DNA of 64,000 bases from contig DAOSNS010000019.1 in the NCBI GenBank assembly GCA_035373625.1, positions 14,051 to 78,050 of the forward strand. The letters are read 5' to 3'. Positions 7,440-15,273 of the stretch are shown one piece after another (the first letter of the stretch is position 1; every line of letters starts with the position of its first letter). The translations under genes and the position numbers were made by a program. The notes beneath the pieces were generated by a model, which was given only the letters and a program-made list of their open reading frames with translations, was not told the origin of the DNA and did no database searches. This DNA comes from DSWT01 sp035373625 (GTDB taxonomy: Bacteria; Chloroflexota; Anaerolineae; B4-G1; SLSP01).

Positions 7440-8129
7440 ATGACGATCATGAGTCCAAAAGTCGAAATGCCGATCACAATGGCAGTGCAGCATTTGCGCC
7501 GATCTCCGCAGTTGCCGCGTTACGTGCAGGAACTCGAGTCCCTGTTAGCTGCTGAACGCGCGCGCCGCGAGCGTTTCTACGTCGAAATGTCCGAGGATCG
7601 CAAGATGGAATTCATCAATGGGGAGGTATTTATGCATTCGCCGGCGCGCTGGCGTCACACAGTTGTTGTTCGCAATCTCACTACTTTGTTGGATATTTAC
7701 GTCTCTCGACATAACCTGGGTTGCATCGGCCAGGAAAATGTGCTTATCACATTGACACGCAACGATTATGAGCCGGATGTGGTCTATTTTGGCCCGGCGA
7801 AAGCGCAAACGTTATCCCCTGACCAAATGAAGTTTCCCGCGCCGGACCTGGTTGTAGAAGTGCTATCGCCTTCGACCGTTGAGAACGATCGCGGCATTAA
7901 ATTTGTGGACTACGCGGCGCACGGCGTCGCCGAATACTGGATTGTGGACCCCGATGAAGAAATTGTCGAGCAGTACATCCTTGAAGAGGAAATATATACC
8001 TTGCGTATGAAGAGCCAAACCGGTATTTTGCAAAGCCAGGCAGTGCCTGGATTCGCCGTGCCGGTGCGCGCCCTCTTCGATGAGACGGAGAAACTCACGG
8101 CCATTCAAACGCTACTGGCCGAAACGTAA
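7440..8129 (+). CDS. Uma2 family (DUF820) PD-(D/E)XK nuclease-like protein
   Basis: 229 aa. Uma2-type restriction-endonuclease-fold domain: after a helical N-terminus, KMEFINGEVFMHSPARWRH (entry Glu), an N-terminal helix with QENVLITL, then EPDVVYFGP (the D of the PD motif), PAPDLVVEVLSPST (ExL/V in place of E-x-K) and DYAAHGVAEYWIVDP. The family is very common in cyanobacteria and Chloroflexota, often in many copies; its biological role is poorly known. Start ATG 7440 has TGGAGG 6 nt upstream, which decides against the ATG at 7395. It is solitary, convergent with the ABC cluster. No partner toxin/antitoxin or methylase gene is adjacent. Confidence 0.9.
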   Translation: MTIMSPKVEMPITMAVQHLRRSPQLPRYVQELESLLAAERARRERFYVEMSEDRKMEFINGEVFMHSPARWRHTVVVRNLTTLLDIYVSRHNLGCIGQENVLITLTRNDYEPDVVYFGPAKAQTLSPDQMKFPAPDLVVEVLSPSTVENDRGIKFVDYAAHGVAEYWIVDPDEEIVEQYILEEEIYTLRMKSQTGILQSQAVPGFAVPVRALFDETEKLTAIQTLLAET

Positions 8130-8153
8130 GCATAATCGTGGAAAAACGCACTT

Positions 8154-8237
8154 TCCCCGCTCCCGCCTTCCATCCAATATGACGAGAGCGGGGAACCTCC
8201 TGGGTGGGATGGTGGGGAGCGGAATTCCCCACCATCC
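8154..8237. terminator. Two inverted repeats between convergent genes
   Basis: TTCCCCGCTC ... GAGCGGGGAA (about 8154-8195) and GGATGGTGGGGA ... TCCCCACCATCC (8207-8237). They lie between the stops of the Uma2 gene and the ABC lipoprotein gene. They lack clear T-runs, so the terminator role is inferred from position only. Confidence 0.5.
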
Positions 8238-8247
8238 TCTTGATCCA

Positions 8248-9678
8248 CTACTTGGTTGACAAACGCTGGATCAACGCGATCAAATCTTCTGCGGCCTGCT
8301 CAACCGTCTTTTGCTCGTAGGCGACCGCCTGACCGAGCAGCCGCAGCTCGTTCACGAATTCCTGGTCGTTTGGCAGGTTCGGCCCCTGTGGAATGGTGCG
8401 GTCGGCGACGGCATTGTAGATCCGGTACACTTCCGCATCCGTCTTGGAGGCTCCGACGGAGGTCGCCTGGCGCACAATCGGCGAGCAGGGGACGCCTCTG
8501 TTGGTCTGAAGCACTGCGCCGGCCGCCGGGCTGGTCACGAAGAAGTTGATGAACAACGCCGCTGCCTCTTTGTTCTTGCTGTCTTTATTGATCCCCAGGT
8601 ACTGGCTCATCTGGATGACATACGAGGGGTTCTTGCCCTTAGGCAGTGTCGTCGCGCCAAGCTCATCGGTCATGGCGGCCTGGTAGGCTGCCAACTGGTT
8701 GCTCCAAATCAGCCCGATGGCTGCCTTACCGGCCACGAGCGCGGAGTTATCCGTACCGGTTTCCTGGTAGGTCGCCGTGGTGTCCGCATCGGGGATCAGC
8801 CCTTCGGTTCGCATATCCGCCCACATCTGGAACCATTTCCGGGCCGTTTCGACCGTGGCGTAGGATTTACCGCCGTCGTCCAAAGTCCATATCGGGGTGC
8901 CTTCCTGGGTGAAGAAGTAGCTCATATAGTTGGCCGTGTTGGTGCTGTTGTCTACGAAGGGCCAGACACCCTCGGGCAGTTTGGCTTTGAGTTGCCGCCC
9001 GTATTCGATAAGCTCATCCCAGGTCATGTTATCCTTAGGTGGCTCGGCGCCTGCGGCCTTGATCATCGTCTTGTTGTAGGCGAGGATGAGCGTGTTCGTG
9101 CCGAGACTGACAACCCAGAGTTTGCCATCGCGGGTCGCGGGGACAAGCGCGGTTTGATCAAACCGTTCGGGTGTGTCAATCAAGAGCTGCTTGCCGAGAT
9201 AGTCATTGAGGGGTTCGAGATACTTGATGTAGTCCGGGTAGTTGCCGCCGAACTGGATGATGTCGGGGGCATTGTTGCTGGCAAGCTGCGTATCAATGAT
9301 CTGGAAGTGGTCGGATGTGCCGCCATTCGGCTCACCGATGACCTTGATTTCAGGGTACGCCGCCTGGAATAGCTGGATGACCTGCAGGGTTCTTCGGGCG
9401 CGGTCGTCGTTGCCCCACCACCCGAAGCGCAATTCAGCAGGGCCACCGGTGTATTCTGGAAGCCCATCGGCGCGGACCGGAACCTCAACCTCGACGGTCT
9501 TGATCACTTCTTTTTCTTTCTCGACAACCTGGGTTTTGACGACTTCGACTTCGACTGTCTTGACCACTTCTTTTTCCACGACCTGGGTCTCGATGATGAC
9601 CTGGGGTGTCGGGGTGGCGCATGCTGCGAGCGTCGCTATGAGCATCACCATGAGCATAAGCGTGTGAAATCGTTTCAT
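8248..9678 (-). CDS. Sugar ABC transporter substrate-binding lipoprotein (system 1)
   Basis: Extracellular carbohydrate-binding protein of family 1 (MalE/UgpB-like), 476 aa. Lipoprotein signal with lipobox LAAC (Cys20), then a stalk at about residues 26-60 of repeated Val-Glu-Lys-Val words typical of Chloroflexota binding lipoproteins, then the binding domain beginning LRFGWWGNDDRARR. A family-1 segment (NNAPDIIQFGGNYPDYIKYL) and a C-terminal FINFFVTSPAAG follow. ATG 9678 is chosen over the ATG 33 bp upstream because AAGGAGGA precedes it. Last gene of the lacI-permease-permease-binding protein set; the 314-bp gap before it probably holds its own promoter. The sugar cannot be told. Confidence 0.92.
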   Translation of the reverse strand: MKRFHTLMLMVMLIATLAACATPTPQVIIETQVVEKEVVKTVEVEVVKTQVVEKEKEVIKTVEVEVPVRADGLPEYTGGPAELRFGWWGNDDRARRTLQVIQLFQAAYPEIKVIGEPNGGTSDHFQIIDTQLASNNAPDIIQFGGNYPDYIKYLEPLNDYLGKQLLIDTPERFDQTALVPATRDGKLWVVSLGTNTLILAYNKTMIKAAGAEPPKDNMTWDELIEYGRQLKAKLPEGVWPFVDNSTNTANYMSYFFTQEGTPIWTLDDGGKSYATVETARKWFQMWADMRTEGLIPDADTTATYQETGTDNSALVAGKAAIGLIWSNQLAAYQAAMTDELGATTLPKGKNPSYVIQMSQYLGINKDSKNKEAAALFINFFVTSPAAGAVLQTNRGVPCSPIVRQATSVGASKTDAEVYRIYNAVADRTIPQGPNLPNDQEFVNELRLLGQAVAYEQKTVEQAAEDLIALIQRLSTK

Positions 9679-9992
9679 CTTAGCATCCTCCTTGATTCTG
9701 TATGGTTTCATCTGTTAATTAGATTGTTGTTGGGAACGTGTTTTCTATCATCATTTCATATTCAAGCCCTCCTGATTGGTGAAATTATAATTGTTCGATC
9801 GGGATAGTTCATTTCCTGCCTGAAATGGGTTGACACTTTGGGCCGTCTTGAAAAATCGGCGGACTGTGCCGCGCCCACCGCCTGCTGATAAATCAGCTTC
9901 AGGAGGCGCAAGCTCGCTTTAGCAGGCTGTAAGGGCGGGTTACCGTTTTGTTCTTTTAGCCCAGCGATTTATCGTCGGGCTGATGGCCCGGA
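9679..9992. other. 314-bp gap between permease 1G and binding protein 1, with palindromic repeats
   Basis: Contains GCCTGCTGATAAATCAGC...AGCAGGCT (about 9889-9931) and AGCCCAGCGATTTATCGTCGGGCT (about 9959-9982), both inverted repeats, then an AT-rich stretch (9700-9800) that may hold the promoter of the binding protein gene. No coding potential was recognised. Terminator function of the repeats is possible but not shown, since T-runs are weak. Confidence 0.5.
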
Positions 9993-10838
9993 CTACCCTT
10001 TTAAGCCCGTAGTCGTGATACCCTGGACAAAATACTTTTGTAGAGAGAAGAACAGGATGAAACTGGGAATGATTGAGAGCGTAGACATCGCCAGCGCGCC
10101 GCCCCAGTTGGACACCGCGCCGGCATCGCCGACGAATGTGCGCAATGCCCTGGACGCCGTGAACGTTTCCGGCTTGGTGAGATAGAGCAAATGATTGAAA
10201 AAATCGTCCCATGTCCACAGGAACGTGAACAGCGCGGTTGTCACCAGGGCCGGCATGGCGAGCGGGACGATGATTCGCAAGAAAACCCCCAGTTTGCTAC
10301 ACCCGTCAATCGTTGCCGCCTCATCAAGCTCTTTGGGCAGACTGCGGATGAACTGTACCAGCAAAAAAACAAAGAAAGCGTCCACTGCGAGAAATTTCGG
10401 CACGAGGATTGGGAGATACGTTCCCACCCAGCCATAGGTGTTGAACAGGATATAGCGCGGCACAATCGTGACGTGCCCCGGCAGCATGAGCGTAATCATC
10501 ATCACCGCGAACCAAAAGTTCCGGCCCACGAATTTGAGCCGTGCGAACGCATACGCGGCCATCGTACAGGATATCAGGTTCCCGATGATCGCTATGGCGC
10601 ACATGGTCAGCGAGTTGGCAAAAAATCTCCCGAAAGTCGTCCCGGCGTACCCTTTCCATCCACTGACATAGTTTTCAAGGGTCACAACTTTCGGGATCAG
10701 TCCCGGGTCACTGAAAATCATCTTGTTGGGCTTGAATGAGCTGACAACCATCCAGAGCACGGGGTAGATCATCGTCAGTCCCAGCGCGATGATAAACAGA
10801 TGGGTCAAAGTATGGCGTATAACGGTTTTGGTCTTCAT
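9993..10838 (-). CDS. Carbohydrate ABC transporter permease, MalG type (system 1)
   Basis: 281 aa inner-membrane permease with six expected membrane segments (the first at about residues 12-32, MIYPVLWMVVSSFK after it). The cytoplasmic coupling loop reads ELDEAATIDGCSKLGVFLRIIVPLAMPAL, the EAA motif that contacts the ATPase. The C-terminus FVQGITTTGLKG is the standard MalG ending. Starts one base after the stop of the MalF-type gene, so the two are translationally coupled. Confidence 0.93.
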   Translation of the reverse strand: MKTKTVIRHTLTHLFIIALGLTMIYPVLWMVVSSFKPNKMIFSDPGLIPKVVTLENYVSGWKGYAGTTFGRFFANSLTMCAIAIIGNLISCTMAAYAFARLKFVGRNFWFAVMMITLMLPGHVTIVPRYILFNTYGWVGTYLPILVPKFLAVDAFFVFLLVQFIRSLPKELDEAATIDGCSKLGVFLRIIVPLAMPALVTTALFTFLWTWDDFFNHLLYLTKPETFTASRALRTFVGDAGAVSNWGGALAMSTLSIIPSFILFFSLQKYFVQGITTTGLKG

Positions 10839-10839
10839 G

Positions 10840-11808
10840 TTATTCCCCGGTCCCGTAAGACACCCACAAATTCGATGATTTGAAGACGATGGCGGTGAGC
10901 ACGCCGATAATCAACAGCAATACCCAGGCCATAGCGGAGGCATATCCCATCTCGCGGTATGCCCATCCCTGGATGTACAGGTGGAGACTGTAGAACAGTG
11001 TGGAGTTGAGCACGCCACCGCTGCCGCCGCCGATGATATAGGCTTGGGTGAACGCCTGGAACGCGGAAATCATCTGCATCACCAGGTTAAACAGAATCAC
11101 CGGCGAGAGCAGAGGAATGGTAATGGAGAAGAACTGTCGTACCTTGCTTGCACCGTCTACGGCTGCCGCTTCATAATACTCCTGTGGAATTTGCTTTAGT
11201 CCTGCGAGAAAGATAATCATTGAAGAGCCAAATTGCCACACCGATAACAACACCAGGGTCCAGAGCGCGTACTTGGGGTTAGTGATCCAACTGGGAAGGT
11301 TGGTGAAACCGAGACTCCCCAGGAACATATTGACCAGGCCGTTTTTCTCGAACAATTTCCGCCATAGCACCGCGATGGCCACCGAGCCGCCGAGGAGCGT
11401 GGGAATGTAATACACGGCGCGATAAAACGGCACACCCCGCAGTTTCTGATTCATCAGCATCGCCACGGCAAGCGCGAAGGTCAACTTCAACGGCACAGAC
11501 GCGAAGACGTAAGTGAACGTCACGGAAAGTGATTTTAAGTAATAGGGGTCTACACGCATCGTCACACCCGAGGCGGTGGTGAATTCGGATACTCCGAACA
11601 ACGGCCCGAACATCTTCACGTAGTTGCCCAAGCCGATCCACTGCGTTTCATCGGGCTTGGTGAAGTTATAATTCGTGAAGCCGAGCCACAGCGAGTAGAT
11701 CATCGGGTAAAGCGTCAGCACGAAGAATCCCACAAACCACGGCGCGAGAAACAGATAGCCGGTGGCGTTGTTCTTAATGAATTTGACAATGCGGGACGTT
11801 GTGCGCAT
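10840..11808 (-). CDS. Carbohydrate ABC transporter permease, MalF type (system 1)
   Basis: 322 aa, six expected membrane segments. N-terminal NNATGYLFLAPWFVGFFVLTL opens the first helix. EAA loop: EYYEAAAVDGASKVRQFFSITIPLLSPV. ATG 11808 is chosen because CAGGAG precedes it; the open frame to 11898 overlaps the end of lacI and has no site. Lies 34 bp after lacI and just before the MalG-type gene. It needs an ATPase from elsewhere; the MsmX-like protein at 25000-26100 is the candidate. Confidence 0.93.
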   Translation of the reverse strand: MRTTSRIVKFIKNNATGYLFLAPWFVGFFVLTLYPMIYSLWLGFTNYNFTKPDETQWIGLGNYVKMFGPLFGVSEFTTASGVTMRVDPYYLKSLSVTFTYVFASVPLKLTFALAVAMLMNQKLRGVPFYRAVYYIPTLLGGSVAIAVLWRKLFEKNGLVNMFLGSLGFTNLPSWITNPKYALWTLVLLSVWQFGSSMIIFLAGLKQIPQEYYEAAAVDGASKVRQFFSITIPLLSPVILFNLVMQMISAFQAFTQAYIIGGGSGGVLNSTLFYSLHLYIQGWAYREMGYASAMAWVLLLIIGVLTAIVFKSSNLWVSYGTGE

Positions 11809-11842
11809 ATAGGGAAACTCCTGGAAAATCGTTTGAACGTTG

Positions 11843-12907
11843 TTAGAACGGAGCCGGCCCGGTTGATTCGCGGATGATGAAGCGTGCCTGTACCTCAATG
11901 CGTTGTTGTGGTTGCTCCGGGTCCTGGATGCGGGACAGCAATAGCTTCACCGCTTCCCGCCCTACTCTCACCATATCTTTGGAGCTGGTGGTCAGGCGGG
12001 GGGTCAGGTAACTGGCCAGGGGAATATCGTCATAACCGATGACCGACAGGTCGGTGGGCACATGCAATCCCAGATCGTTGGCGGCGCGCAGGGCGCCGAT
12101 CGCCAGCAAGTCATTGATCGCCAGAAGGGCCGTAGGACGCTTGGGAAGTTTGAGCAACTGAAGCGCAGCCTGATAACCGTCCTCGATCATCGTGCCACAC
12201 GTGACAATGAGTTCTGAGTCAACCGGCAGACCGGCTTTCTGTAAGTATTCTTGATAAGGCAACAAGCGATCCAACCCGCCGGCAGCGTTCACCTCCGGGT
12301 TGTTTTGCTCTGAGTTTTCCCAGGGTGGTCGCACGCCGTAAATCAGACCGATCCGCCGGTGCCGCAATGACAATAAGTAGGCCATAGCTTCACGGGTTGC
12401 AGCCTCGTAGTTGGAGACTACGCAGTCTATGGTTGCATGCTCACCGATCTTCACGATAGGAAAGCGCCGTTTGAGGAGTTGATTCAGAATCTTTTGCGCC
12501 TCTTCTGATTGGAAAATGAAAGCGCTCATCAGAATCACGCCATCCGTGCGACGTGACATCTCTTTGAAAATCTCTTTCCCATGATCGGACTCAAGATCGG
12601 CGCTGGAAAGGAGCATGTGATACCCTGCCGCCCGCAATTCTTGCTCGACACCATCGGCAGTTTGCCAAAAGTGGGGGTTATGGATGTTCGGGAGGATCAG
12701 ACCGACGGTTTGCATGGTACCCGAACGCAAGGCCTGGGCGCGGGCATCCGGTTCATAGCCGAGTTCTTCGATAGCTTTCAGGACTCGCTGGCGGGTTTCT
12801 TCAGAGATAGGTACCCGCCCATCGGCAAGACCATTGACTACATACGAAACCGTTGCTGTTGAGACCCCCGCCAAACGCGCCACGTCAACCTGGGTCGGTC
12901 GTTTCAT
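11843..12907 (-). CDS. LacI family transcriptional regulator
   Basis: 354 aa. HTH at residues about 5-30 (VDVARLAGVSTATVSYVVNG) with the hinge RAQALRSG, then a periplasmic-binding-protein-like sensor domain (VGLILPNIHNPHFW..., ALLAINDLLAIGALRAA, SVIGYDDIPLASYLTPRLTT). Probably controls one or both flanking sugar ABC systems in response to a sugar. GAGGAGG lies ahead of ATG 12907. Its own upstream region carries three GTATAAG copies spaced 14 bp and two palindromes (12955-12996), the likely operator, which suggests autoregulation. Confidence 0.95.
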   Translation of the reverse strand: MKRPTQVDVARLAGVSTATVSYVVNGLADGRVPISEETRQRVLKAIEELGYEPDARAQALRSGTMQTVGLILPNIHNPHFWQTADGVEQELRAAGYHMLLSSADLESDHGKEIFKEMSRRTDGVILMSAFIFQSEEAQKILNQLLKRRFPIVKIGEHATIDCVVSNYEAATREAMAYLLSLRHRRIGLIYGVRPPWENSEQNNPEVNAAGGLDRLLPYQEYLQKAGLPVDSELIVTCGTMIEDGYQAALQLLKLPKRPTALLAINDLLAIGALRAANDLGLHVPTDLSVIGYDDIPLASYLTPRLTTSSKDMVRVGREAVKLLLSRIQDPEQPQQRIEVQARFIIRESTGPAPF

Positions 12908-12954
12908 GGATTTGCCTCCTCACTCCAAAAACAAATTAAGCAGCCATCGGGTGA

Positions 12955-12996
12955 CTTATATGTATAAGATTATTCGTATAAGGTTATACGTATAAG
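12955..12996. promoter_or_regulatory. Probable LacI-family operator cluster
   Basis: GTATAAG occurs at 12962, 12976 and 12990, exactly 14 bp apart. CTTATATGTATAAG (12955-12968, one mismatch pair) and TTATACGTATAA (12984-12995, perfect, central CG as in LacI-family sites) are palindromes with centres 28 bp apart. Located 48 bp upstream of the lacI-type start. Confidence 0.7.
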
Positions 12997-13075
12997 TTGC
13001 TATGGATAATATAGCATATATTTTCTGCGGTGTCAAGAGGCAAATCCTATGTTACACCCTACGCGCGATTCACTC

Positions 13076-13261
13076 ACCGCAGAGGTCGCAAAGCCTGCAG
13101 GGAAAGATTCTTTTGTGTTTCTCTGCGGTCCGGGGTAAAACGATCACCAGGCAGATTGAGTGTTCGTGTGGATTGTTTCAGCATGAGGGAAAACTAAAGG
13201 GGTGTTTTGCGGCGGCTTTGTCGCTCAAAACACCCCTCTGCGTCTTCTTATTGTTTTCCCT
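13076..13261. repeat. Extragenic repeats: CGCAGAG-type element and nested hairpin
   Basis: 13076-13136 holds ACCGCAGAG...CTCTGCGGT, an inverted element of the kind also seen at 7.3 and 42.0 kb. 13186-13261 holds a nested hairpin: outer AGGGAAAAC / GTTTTCCCT, inner AGGGGTGTTTTG (13198-13209) / CAAAACACCCCT (13226-13237). It lies just downstream of the second MalG-type gene and may end that transcript. No gene is seen between 12908 and 13269. Confidence 0.65.
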
Positions 13262-13269
13262 GACGGAGG

Positions 13270-14166
13270 TTATCCTTTGAGACCGGTGGTACTGATGCCC
13301 TCTACCAGATAGCGTTGAAAAGCAACAAAGATAACAAAGACCGGTAGCAGCGAAAGGCTCGACATTGCAAACACCGATCCCCAGTTTGTGCCGGCACTTG
13401 GATCGGAGTAGGCGCGGATTGCCAGTGAGACGGTATAGAGATGCGGGTCTTGCAAGTAGAGCAAGGGACCGAGAAAGTCTTCCCAGGTCCAGTAGAACGA
13501 GAAAATCGCCGCTGTGATCAACGCCGGCTGGATCAGCGGCAGCGTGATCTTGAAGAAAATGCCGACCTTGCTACACCCGTCAATCTCTGCGGCTTCGTCC
13601 AATTCATCGGGTAGCCCGCGCATAAATTGGACGATGAGAAAAATAAAGAAAGCGTTGCCAAAAAAGCGGGGTACCAGGAGGGGAAGATAAGAATTGATCC
13701 AACCGAGTTTACTGAACACGATATATTGTGGGATCATCAACACCTGTCCCGGCAACATCAGCGTTAACAACATGACCGAGAACCAGAATCCCCGCCCGGC
13801 GAAGCGGATCTTGGCAAAAGCATAAGCCACACACGCCGAGGAAGCTACCGAAGCTATTGTCGCCACGGTAGCGAAGAACAGGGAATTTTTGTAAAAGGTG
13901 CTGAACGTGATCGTGCCAAAGCCTGACCAGCCGTTAATGTAGTGCTCAAGTGTAGGCCTTCGGGGAATCAGCGAAGCCGTAGTCGTCCAGATGTCCTCTG
14001 TTGGCTTGAGTGAGCTGGCGATCATCCACAAGATGGGATAGAGCATAATGAAGCACGACGCCGCAACAAACAGATGGTAGATCGCAGATTTGAGTGCCTC
14101 GCGGTTTTTTTTGCTGAGGCGCGGTGTGCGCGGGATGGCCGGTGTGCGCAATTCTGTCATGCTCAT
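13270..14166 (-). CDS. Carbohydrate ABC transporter permease, MalG type (system 2)
   Basis: 298 aa. Six expected membrane segments; EAA loop ELDEAAEIDGCSKVGIFFKITLPLIQPAL; C-terminus LVEGISTTGLKG. The start ATG 14166 overlaps the stop of the MalF-type gene by ATGA, so the longer open frame upstream is not used. Clearly paralogous to the permease at 9993-10838 (same EAA wording and ending). Last gene of the system 2 operon. Confidence 0.93.
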   Translation of the reverse strand: MSMTELRTPAIPRTPRLSKKNREALKSAIYHLFVAASCFIMLYPILWMIASSLKPTEDIWTTTASLIPRRPTLEHYINGWSGFGTITFSTFYKNSLFFATVATIASVASSACVAYAFAKIRFAGRGFWFSVMLLTLMLPGQVLMIPQYIVFSKLGWINSYLPLLVPRFFGNAFFIFLIVQFMRGLPDELDEAAEIDGCSKVGIFFKITLPLIQPALITAAIFSFYWTWEDFLGPLLYLQDPHLYTVSLAIRAYSDPSAGTNWGSVFAMSSLSLLPVFVIFVAFQRYLVEGISTTGLKG

Positions 14167-15113
14167 TCTCCAAGACCTCCTGATTCGTAGTAGACCCAGG
14201 CCGATGATGACTTGAACACCAGGGCTGTGAAGAAGGCAATCACCAGCAGCAAAACCCACGCCATCGCTGACCCATATCCCATCTCGTGAACCTCAAAGGC
14301 GCGCAGATAGAGGTATAGGGCGTAGAAGAGCGTCGAGTCCAACGGGCGCCCACCAGTGACCAGATAGGCTTGGGTGAAAACCAGGAATCCGGAGATCATT
14401 TGCATCACCAGGTTGAAGAAGATAACCGGACTGAGCATCGGCAGGGTAATTTTGACGAACCTGTTCCAGCCACCGGCCCCGTCAATGGCCGCGGCTTCAT
14501 ACAACTCTGTTGGGATTTGTTTTAAGCCTGCCAGAAAGATCAACATCGGTGAACCGAACTGCCAGGCCGCCAGCGTAATCAGGGTCCAGATGGCCGTGCG
14601 GGGATTGGAGAGCCAGTTGACATAAGGCAATCCGAGTGCCTTGAGAATGTAGTTGATTAGTCCTAGATTCTGTCCGCCCCATACCTGCCGCCACATAACC
14701 GCGACGGCCACGCTGCCGCCGATAATGGACGGGGCGTAGTAAGCGGCGCGGTATAGACTGACCAGTTTACGCTTAGTGTTGAGTAGCATAGCAATTAGCA
14801 AGGCCACAACAAGACGGAGTGGGACGGCAGTGAAGACGTAATAGAACGTTGCCCTGACCGAACGCCAGTAGCGTGGATCGTTGAAGAACATCCGCTGAAA
14901 ATTTGCCAACCCTATCCATTTAGGTGGGGAAAAGATATTGTAATCGGTGAATGCCAACCAGAATGAGGCGACAATCGGCAGCAAAGTGAATAGAAAAAAG
15001 CCGATAAGCCACGGAGAGAGAAACAAATATCCCACCAGGTTGTGTTGTCTGACGCCGGTGCTTTTCTTTCTGGATCGTCGGGAAGTCGGTTGTATTGATG
15101 CTATCTCGCTCAC
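14163..15113 (-). CDS. Carbohydrate ABC transporter permease, MalF type (system 2)
   Basis: 316 aa from GTG 15113. NLVGYLFLSPWLIGFFLFTL begins the first membrane helix; EAA loop ELYEAAAIDGAGGWNRFVKITLPMLSPV. Start choice: AAGGGGG lies about 8 nt before GTG 15113. A TTG at 15158 would add 15 residues, but these are encoded by the outer part of the palindromic repeat element and have no good ribosome site. Sits between the binding protein gene and the MalG-type gene. Confidence 0.88.
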   Translation of the reverse strand: MSEIASIQPTSRRSRKKSTGVRQHNLVGYLFLSPWLIGFFLFTLLPIVASFWLAFTDYNIFSPPKWIGLANFQRMFFNDPRYWRSVRATFYYVFTAVPLRLVVALLIAMLLNTKRKLVSLYRAAYYAPSIIGGSVAVAVMWRQVWGGQNLGLINYILKALGLPYVNWLSNPRTAIWTLITLAAWQFGSPMLIFLAGLKQIPTELYEAAAIDGAGGWNRFVKITLPMLSPVIFFNLVMQMISGFLVFTQAYLVTGGRPLDSTLFYALYLYLRAFEVHEMGYGSAMAWVLLLVIAFFTALVFKSSSAWVYYESGGLGE

Positions 15114-15124
15114 CCTTGCGTCCC

Positions 15125-15210
15125 CCTTAAAAAATCCGTTTGAACGTTTGAATGTCAACGGATTAAACGGATTGATATAGGAAAAATCCGTTTAACCCGT
15201 TGACAAACTC
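15125..15210. repeat. Palindromic AACGGATT-type element at the 5' edge of a permease gene (copy 3)
   Basis: Core 15154-15204: GTCAACGGATTAAACGGATT, a 10-bp centre (GATATAGGAA), then AAATCCGTTTAACCCGTTGAC. Flanked on the left by AATCCGTTTGAACGTTTGAAT. Shorter arms (two units) than the copies in pyrK and pyrFE but the same ends and unit. Lies in the gap between binding protein 2 and the MalF-type gene and may supply an alternative TTG start. Confidence 0.8.
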
Positions 15211-15273
15211 TTCCTGCGAACCTGCGCAGATGGCTAAAAACCGCTGAAAATCCGCGCGATTCACGGTTTGCAT

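Noticed and set aside
8311..9372. 353-codon open frame on the plus strand
   Set aside because: Antisense of the sugar-binding lipoprotein gene, with no family match.
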